Assembly (NCBI GenBank): GCA_030141605.1
Contig: JAQGDQ010002373.1
Span: 343,921 to 407,920, forward strand
Origin: Tubiluchus corallicola
Taxonomy: Eukaryota > Priapulida > Priapulimorpha > Priapulimorphida > Tubiluchidae
Length of the DNA: 64,000 nucleotides
Direction of reading: 5' to 3'
Below the pieces are notes generated by a model that did not search any database, was not told the origin of the DNA, and was given only the letters and a program-made list of their open reading frames with translations. This document shows, piece after piece, positions 60,701-64,000 of this stretch; the first letter of the stretch is position 1, and every line of letters begins with the position of its first letter. A program made the position numbers and the translations under genes.

Positions 60701-63253
60701 AATAAAAAATACCAATGACAGATTGCAAAATGATAATTACAGTCACACGGTGTGGGTGGTACATTTTAATAATTTTTTGTTAATTAGTTTTTGCATTTTT
60801 GTCTATAGTAATTCGTTTTTTTGTGTTATAGACAGTTTTATGCTGAAATAAAGGCAAATTGAAATGAATTATAAGCACAAATCTAACCGAACTTTCTTGC
60901 CATCCTTACCAGCTTTATATCTTCTCTCCAATCAGCAGTAGTGTAAGTTCTAGTGATTTGGATCTGAAACAACTGATAACCAGCCATGAATGTTGCTAGT
61001 TTTGTAGCACTGTGCCGCCCACTTCCGCCAACACCTAGGAAACAAAAAATATTTGACAAACAGAAAAAAATAGGCACACATTATCTTTGGATACATGTAT
61101 ACATAAATAACAATACCGGGGCAAGTGGAAACTATATAAAAGGAATGCAGTGCATTGACACAAATATTTAAATGAGCACAGCTCTAAGCAGTGATGGCTG
61201 TAAAAAATAAGGAGAAAATAAAATAAAAGTTTATTTGCAACGAACTTACACTGAACAGTGAACTATGCTGAAAATTCTACACTGTAGACTAGCCCACACT
61301 GCCATATTAGATAAAATAAGATGAGATCAATTTGTTTTTCACGAAAGAAAATTGTTTTTGTTGCACAACATAAAGAGATCACAACACGGAAAATTATATA
61401 AATATGTACTGAACAAATTCATAAAATGTGAGTCAGTCCTCTAGAATCAGAAAAAATGAGTATTCTAAGAACACTGCCATGTATCATGTACCATACAGAT
61501 GGGTAAATAAATTAGATACAAATAAGAAAGAAATCACTTTGTAAGAGCAGAATGAGATTGAAGGGAATGAGATTGGGACACTGTGAGATCGCAACCAGGA
61601 TGGGAATGAGTTAACAGATTGAGGGGAACATTGTGAGATCCCAACCCGGACGGAACTGAGCAAGTAGTTAACAGATTGAAGGAAACACTGTGAGGCCCCA
61701 ACCAGGATGGGATTGAGCAAGTAGTTAACAGATTGAAGGGGACACTGTGAGATCCCAACCCAGACGGGATTCAGTAAGTAGTTAACAGATTGAAGGGAGC
61801 TCTATGTTCCAAGGAGGTCCAAGTCCTAATCTCTAATGGTTCTTCCTGTTTTTAGCCAATTTTATTACAGATGGATTTCAGTATTTCATTTCATGGACAT
61901 CAATATAAGATTTAAGTGAAATTTACAAACAATTATACAGTCATTTCAAGCAAAAAAACATGAAAGGAATAGGATATAATAACATTTGTCCACTCTACAA
62001 AAATAGGACTGTCAAATGCATAAAAGAAGTATTAACAATTTCATTTAAAGTTTAAATTCAATTCGTACGTGTGAGTTAATTTGCACGTGTTCCATATACG
62101 TTTTGCTTATTTTAGCTGGAGTTAGACATTTGGATTCACGTTTAATAATAGTGATCAGCATAGTGATCCAGGTCCTTATATATCATTATGAGTCCAATAT
62201 TGTTATTTTTGCACCCATCATATAAAGTGCATATTATTCCACCCTACATAGTACATATTTCTGTGTATCAGACAAAGATAAGAGTTGAGCTTACCTACTA
62301 GCAGTGCATGCCCATCATCCTGTTTTAGAATTCTACTAATGCGGCTGATGTGCTCAATAGCAAATTTAAACATAACTAGTGGCATTTGTGTTTTACTGGA
62401 GGAATTATAATCATCTAGATACCTAGATACAATGAAATAACAGTCAGCATAAATAAACAGAAAAAAATGAGTATTCTGTAGACAGCGTTCATATTGTTAT
62501 AGAAAATGAATGCTACTGTGGCAGCTTAACATGAAATTTTAATGGAAATAGTCAGATAAAGTGTTTGCATCTTAATCAGGAAATTAACATGTCCCTTATA
62601 AATTAATACTAATTAAATTAATTTCACATTATTAATTAATAATAAGTTTCAAATCAACTATTAGTTAAATTTTTGAAATAAAGATAAATCAAAAAAATTA
62701 ATTTTAACATAATAGTTACTGAATAAGAATTTGTGCCAAGCCTCTTTTGGAAACACAGAAGCTCATCGTCACAATGACAGGTTCTCTGCTAGTTTTTAGC
62801 TCCGCTTGTATTCTATACTATTAGCTAAACCATTTCATCTACAGTAGCAGATATATAACTAATTTGTACTAGAGTACTTACTAGTTTTTTACACAAATTA
62901 TAATTTTTTTTACATTACATTTAATATTAAATTAAAAACAAAAGCAGAAAGGACAAACAAATATTGTCCAATGATTATATTGTAAGCAAGTGAAGTTGAT
63001 ATATGCAAAAGCAAACAAGAATTACACATACTGTTCCATTAAGGAAATCAATGCATTGAGGTCAGTCACTTCGTCATACAATTTTGGTTCAGTTGGATCG
63101 TTACTTGGATGCAGATAGTCGCCAAACATCAGACTCCTCACATCATCATCAGTGACACATTGGTTTTCCACAGCTAAGTGGCCAAGAAGTCGGTCAATGT
63201 TTGCACGGAAATACGTATCACAAGCTTTCTGAACAATGTCAAAAAACTGCAAT
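29152..63253 (-). CDS. DNAH3/7/12-like: Axonemal inner-arm dynein heavy chain (DNAH3/7/12 group), C-terminal half, 33 exons
   Basis: Motor subunit of a ciliary inner dynein arm; it hydrolyses ATP to slide doublet microtubules. Exons, 5' to 3': 63032-63253, 62295-62422, 60910-61034, 60335-60520, 59324-59491, 58580-58713, 57972-58134, 57049-57171, 56435-56602, 55564-55781, 54583-54790, 52947-53067, 52570-52709, 51711-51912, 51040-51242, 50644-50748, 50170-50355, 49949-50029, 48737-48898, 46303-46463, 43534-43691, 43091-43245, 41659-41865, 39790-39906, 37921-38124, 36121-36258, 34748-34911, 33911-34064, 32228-32486, 31098-31233, 30110-30198, 29846-29967, 29152-29448. They total 5,404 nt, about 1,800 residues, with every phase joining. 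Full-length family members are about 4,000 residues; the tail, linker and AAA1-3 lie beyond the right edge. Short single-headed-type motifs ([44 protein letters not shown]) point to DNAH3/7/12, I think nearest DNAH3. I cannot separate these without a tree. Confidence 0.95.
30505..30725 (+). mobile_element. LINE remnant (RT ORF C-terminus and GAT-rich tail)
   Basis: On the plus strand: [20 protein letters not shown], then [17 protein letters not shown] and a stop, then a GATGATGAT-type tail at about 30695-30716. The GRPRKTW ... W..AIG.P motif followed by an ATGATG microsatellite is the usual 3' end of a LINE family in invertebrates. Stop codons show it is dead. It may extend left to about 30325. 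Confidence 0.6.
31715..31783. repeat. AGC/AGT trinucleotide microsatellite
   Basis: Imperfect array of CAG/TAG triplets (AGCAGCAACAGCAGCAGC then AGTAGTAGTAGTAG) in the dynein intron between 31234 and 32227. Confidence 0.85.
31902..31990 (+). pseudogene. Inverted partial copy of a dynein C-terminal exon
   Basis: The plus strand at 31902-31961 reads [20 protein letters not shown], matching exon 34748-34911 (source bases 34819-34878, minus strand: [20 protein letters not shown]). By hand alignment 53 of 60 bases match. The frame stays open to a stop soon after, with weak similarity (ALLFATSF against LLLSLLSIF). Upstream of 31902 the similarity ends and a stop lies nearby. It is in an intron of the same dynein gene but on the opposite strand. 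It is best called a pseudo-exon; origin from another dynein gene is possible. Confidence 0.75.
33370..33497 (+). mobile_element. Probable LINE 3' end with TATGTC tail
   Basis: GC-richer short block (GACAGGGCAGGAGACTAGAT ... CCTTGCCCTGCTCC) followed by AATAAATGTTCTATG and a tandem TCTATG hexamer tail at 33473-33494. This is how several LINE and SINE families end. The coding part is not recognised. Confidence is limited. Confidence 0.45.
34170..34256. repeat. ACT/ACC trinucleotide microsatellite
   Basis: Imperfect CTACCACTACTACTACCACT-type array in the dynein intron between 34065 and 34747. Confidence 0.85.
34912..36120 (-). other. Dynein intron, 1.2 kb, no recognised content
   Basis: AT-rich intron between exons W26 and W27. 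I see neither ORFs of note nor repeat structure. Confidence 0.55.
36466..36760 (-). mobile_element. LINE remnant, RT C-terminus and 3' UTR (minus strand)
   Basis: Minus-strand translation gives [20 protein letters not shown] and, after a stop, [17 protein letters not shown]. This is the F...AP..WN.LP ... F....KTHLF C-terminus of many non-LTR elements. The 3' UTR down to 36466 matches a second partial copy at 44690-44850. Confidence 0.7.
37076..37387. mobile_element. Short hAT-type element with perfect 8-bp target duplication
   Basis: The left terminus is CAGGGACACATTATC. The right terminus as reverse complement is CAGGGCCAGATTATG. It is flanked on both sides by CTTGTAAG (37068-37075 and 37388-37395), a perfect 8-bp duplication diagnostic of hAT insertion. 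Its 312 bp hold no ORF, so it is a non-autonomous MITE. Confidence 0.88.
37673..37858. mobile_element. Small pogo/mariner-type MITE with TA duplication
   Basis: The left end is TAGTCAATCTCCTTATATCG. The right end as reverse complement is TAGTCAAACCTTGTTATAAG. TA flanks both ends (37671-37672 and 37859-37860). It is 186 bp with no ORF. It ends 62 bp downstream of a dynein exon donor. Confidence 0.6.
38125..39789 (-). other. Dynein intron, 1.7 kb, no recognised content
   Basis: AT-rich intron between exons W24 and W25. A short TG microsatellite lies at about 39,574-39,600. Nothing else stands out. Confidence 0.55.
39790..50029 (-). CDS. DNAH3/7/12-like: Dynein exons W18-W24: AAA5-AAA6 linker and AAA6
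   Basis: Exons 49949-50029, 48737-48898, 46303-46463, 43534-43691, 43091-43245, 41659-41865 and 39790-39906. Key segments are [165 protein letters not shown] and [20 protein letters not shown]. Exon 43534-43691 uses an acceptor ending TTTTCGAG. A CAG is not available there, and the phase fixes the choice. Confidence 0.92.
40928..40992 (+). repeat. Tandem GACATTTGGACACATGG-type repeat
   Basis: Three to four short tandem units (ACATTTGGACATGAGG, ACATTTGGACACATGGG, ACATTTGGACACAGG) in the intron between 39907 and 41658. The CATTTGG.CAC word also forms the arms of the inverted-repeat element at about 46,940-47,730, so the two may be related. Confidence 0.65.
42010..42375. repeat. Minisatellite, about 80-bp unit, about four to five diverged copies
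   Basis: The repeated consensus includes GATTACAG.AAACTG.TT.AT, CTGCTGATACTGTCTAGAGT, CTAGACTGCTGGGCTGTGGT and GGTTAGCTACTGATTACAG. It is tandem, with no spacers, in the dynein intron 41866-43090. Confidence 0.85.
44690..44850 (-). mobile_element. Second copy of the same LINE 3' UTR
   Basis: Shares GTGCTCTTTCAATAAA, AATATTTAG.TAAAA.ACTAAA, ATTAGACC, CAAAACATTCACCACT and AATACTGCTTAA in the same order with 36478-36610. It is followed by ATA/AATA-rich sequence. Only the 3' UTR remains. Confidence 0.65.
45018..45931. mobile_element. hAT-like non-autonomous element, 914 bp
   Basis: The left end is CAGTGGTGTCGTGCTATAGG. The right end as reverse complement is CAGGGGCGTTGTGCACC. Flanks are AACGTAAC (45010-45017) and AACATAAC (45932-45939), a 7/8 match to an 8-bp target duplication. 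Near both ends lies a C-homopolymer followed by AATTTTTT, in direct rather than inverted orientation. There is no transposase. It sits in the 2.6-kb dynein intron 43692-46302. Confidence 0.75.
46464..48736 (-). other. Dynein intron containing the inverted-repeat element
   Basis: 2.3-kb intron between exons W19 and W20. Apart from the element at 46930-47740 it is AT-rich with AAT-type microsatellites near 48,390-48,415. Confidence 0.6.
46930..47740. mobile_element. Inverted-repeat (fold-back-like) element with CATTTGGGCAC arms
   Basis: The left arm, ending CATTTGGGCACCAG at 46971-46984, is the reverse complement of the right arm, beginning CTGGTGCCCAAATG at 47673-47686. Imperfect pairing continues outward (AAATTGGG.AC against CAATTGGGCAC). 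The right arm holds two to three tandem units (GTGCCCAAATGTC). The interior has an 82-codon plus-strand ORF without recognised domains. Exact ends and target duplication are not resolved. Confidence 0.55.
50170..52709 (-). CDS. DNAH3/7/12-like: Dynein exons W13-W17: AAA5 module
   Basis: Exons 52570-52709, 51711-51912, 51040-51242, 50644-50748 and 50170-50355. Key segments are [117 protein letters not shown] and [20 protein letters not shown]. The order and spacing match the family. No catalytic ATP site is expected in AAA5, and none is seen. Confidence 0.93.
52040..52340. repeat. Possible repeat rich in TGTTGCACCAA / ATATTGCAA words
   Basis: Intronic stretch with recurring imperfect words (TATTGCAAGAATGTTGTCAC, CAACATTGCACCAA, TATGTTGCACCAATTTTG, GTTGTACCAACATGGTGACA) in both orientations. 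It looks like a decayed palindromic MITE. No clear termini. Confidence 0.35.
52947..58713 (-). CDS. DNAH3/7/12-like: Dynein exons W6-W12: stalk coiled coil and microtubule-binding domain
   Basis: Exons 58580-58713, 57972-58134, 57049-57171, 56435-56602, 55564-55781, 54583-54790 and 52947-53067. W7-W9 form the ascending coiled coil ([39 protein letters not shown], an Ala-rich [13 protein letters not shown] stretch). W10-W11 carry the microtubule-binding domain ([65 protein letters not shown]). W11-W12 return down the stalk ([39 protein letters not shown]). The domain's length and the DPSGFGG turn look normal for this dynein group. Confidence 0.93.
55335..55392 (+). repeat. Interstitial telomere-like repeat patch
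   Basis: Degenerate TTAGGG array: ATTAGGATTAGGGTTTGGG, then ACGGTTAGGGTTAGGGTTG. Two adjacent units are perfect; the rest differ by one or two bases. It is intronic, between exons W10 and W11 of the dynein gene. Confidence 0.85.
57562..57800. repeat. Long GA microsatellite (about 240 bp)
   Basis: Nearly pure GA dinucleotide array with GGA and AAA interruptions (GAGGAAGAGGGAGAGAAAGA occurs twice, suggesting an internal duplication). It lies in the dynein intron 57172-57971. The long Arg-Glu and Ser-Leu ORFs over it are artefacts. Confidence 0.97.
59324..63253 (-). CDS. DNAH3/7/12-like: Dynein exons W1-W5: AAA4 module
   Basis: Exons 63032-63253, 62295-62422, 60910-61034, 60335-60520 and 59324-59491 (W1 is the first exon in the window). 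They encode [30 protein letters not shown], then the AAA4 P-loop [19 protein letters not shown] split across two exons. Next come [13 protein letters not shown], a Walker-B-like [31 protein letters not shown] and [20 protein letters not shown]. The Walker A lysine position is Arg/His-like here (GSGRHS), as in several axonemal chains. The upstream exon needed to supply two bases for the first codon lies outside the window. Confidence 0.93.
61555..61800. repeat. Minisatellite, about 60-bp unit, about four copies
   Basis: Tandem units built on GTTAACAGATTGAAGGGGAC, ACTGTGAGATCCCAACC and GACGGGATTGAGCAAGTA. Copies differ by a few substitutions. Dynein intron 61035-62294. Confidence 0.9.
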
Positions 63254-64000
63254 CTGTATAAAACGATTAACTTAGTCAAGAAACACATTAATGCAGTAAA
63301 ATTCATGAAACCATAATAATTGTTTGCAAAATGTTACCCAGTTGCATGTCCTAACTAAATGCCTAAAATTCCCTACGAATGGAATTCACAAAAAAAAAAC
63401 GAAAGCTACACTGAAATATGTAAAAAATATGTGTGACTATAAGTAGTATTATAAACTAGAAAAAAGTGCAAGCTATTTTTTTGCAAACTAGACTTTAAAG
63501 CTTTTACGAATTGGTATTTATGTGAAACACTACATTCCAAGCAAATTACATAAGGTTTAAAGATTTTCAAAAATATCTGGTTTTATTTCACAGTAAGGCA
63601 AGATTGAGATTTTACGTTAATTCAATACACATAGTACCATATTACATCTATTTACAACACACATAAAATTATTTGTAAAACAGATTAAACTTATTAACTA
63701 AAAATCTAAAATGCATATTAAAAGTACCATGCCTAAAAATTTACACCTTAAAATCATCATATAATATCTTTTGACAGTTGTTAAAAATAGTGACTCAAAT
63801 AACGCATCAGAGTTTATACAACCACTAATCATAATGTCATTTTCATCAGCAAGAAAGCAATTTCTTAAGCTGTAGCAGCTCTTCCTCATTAATATGTTAA
63901 AGTGTGGAACCTTATTAAGCGCACATATATAAGACGCTCTCGTACCTAATTAATTCTACTAGGAGCAACATTATATGCCGATTTGAGCATCGCAATATTA
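63254..64000 (-). other. Right-edge dynein intron (incomplete)
   Basis: AT-rich sequence upstream of the first dynein exon in the window. A 63-codon ORF at 63698-63889 shows no dynein similarity. The next upstream coding exon should lie beyond position 64000. Confidence 0.6.

Noticed and set aside
62295-62310. Apparent loss of one residue in the AAA4 P-loop
   Set aside because: Re-reading the donor shows CTAGTAG|GTAAGC, which restores the normal LLVGVGGSGR sequence.

Overview
This is a eukaryotic, intron-rich, AT-rich window. It holds two conserved animal genes in tandem, both on the minus strand. Exon/intron phases fit the standard genetic code throughout. A CREB-binding protein/p300 orthologue means a metazoan, and an axonemal dynein heavy chain means an animal with motile cilia or flagella. 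Introns of a few hundred bases to about 2.6 kb, and many decayed LINEs and small DNA transposons, suggest an invertebrate. A marine deuterostome such as a tunicate is a guess I cannot prove.

Region 1 (about 1-26,400) is a complete CBP/p300 acetyltransferase gene. I rebuilt 30 coding exons whose phases all join. They span 25818 down to the stop at 1444 and give a predicted 2,382-residue protein, close to human CBP and p300. The domain order is the canonical one: N-terminal basic motif, TAZ1, KIX, bromodomain, RING/PHD, HAT with a lysine-rich autoinhibitory loop, ZZ, TAZ2, NCBD and a Gln/Met/Pro-rich tail. A GC-richer block just upstream (about 25,960-26,400) carries YY1-, E-box- and NRF1-like motifs and is the likely promoter.

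Region 2 (about 26,400-29,151) is intergenic. It contains a decayed CR1-like reverse transcriptase, an unexplained diverged tandem duplication, and the poly(A) region of the next gene.

Region 3 (29,152-63,253, with the 5' end beyond the right edge) is the C-terminal half of an inner-arm axonemal dynein heavy chain of the DNAH3/7/12 group. It has 33 phase-consistent exons and about 1,800 residues, running from AAA4 through the stalk, microtubule-binding domain, AAA5, AAA6 and the C-terminal domain.

The introns hold the accessory material: two hAT-like elements with 8-bp target duplications, three pogo/Tigger-type elements, several LINE tails, a TIR element starting CAGGGTTCCCAC, an inverted-repeat element, two minisatellites, a long GA microsatellite and a patch of telomere-like repeats. 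The two genes have no evident functional link; one is a transcription co-activator and the other a ciliary motor. I found no wholly new system. The oddest observations are an inverted partial copy of a dynein exon inside the same gene, an inferred GC-AG intron just before the CBP bromodomain, and a transposon nested in a LINE tail.
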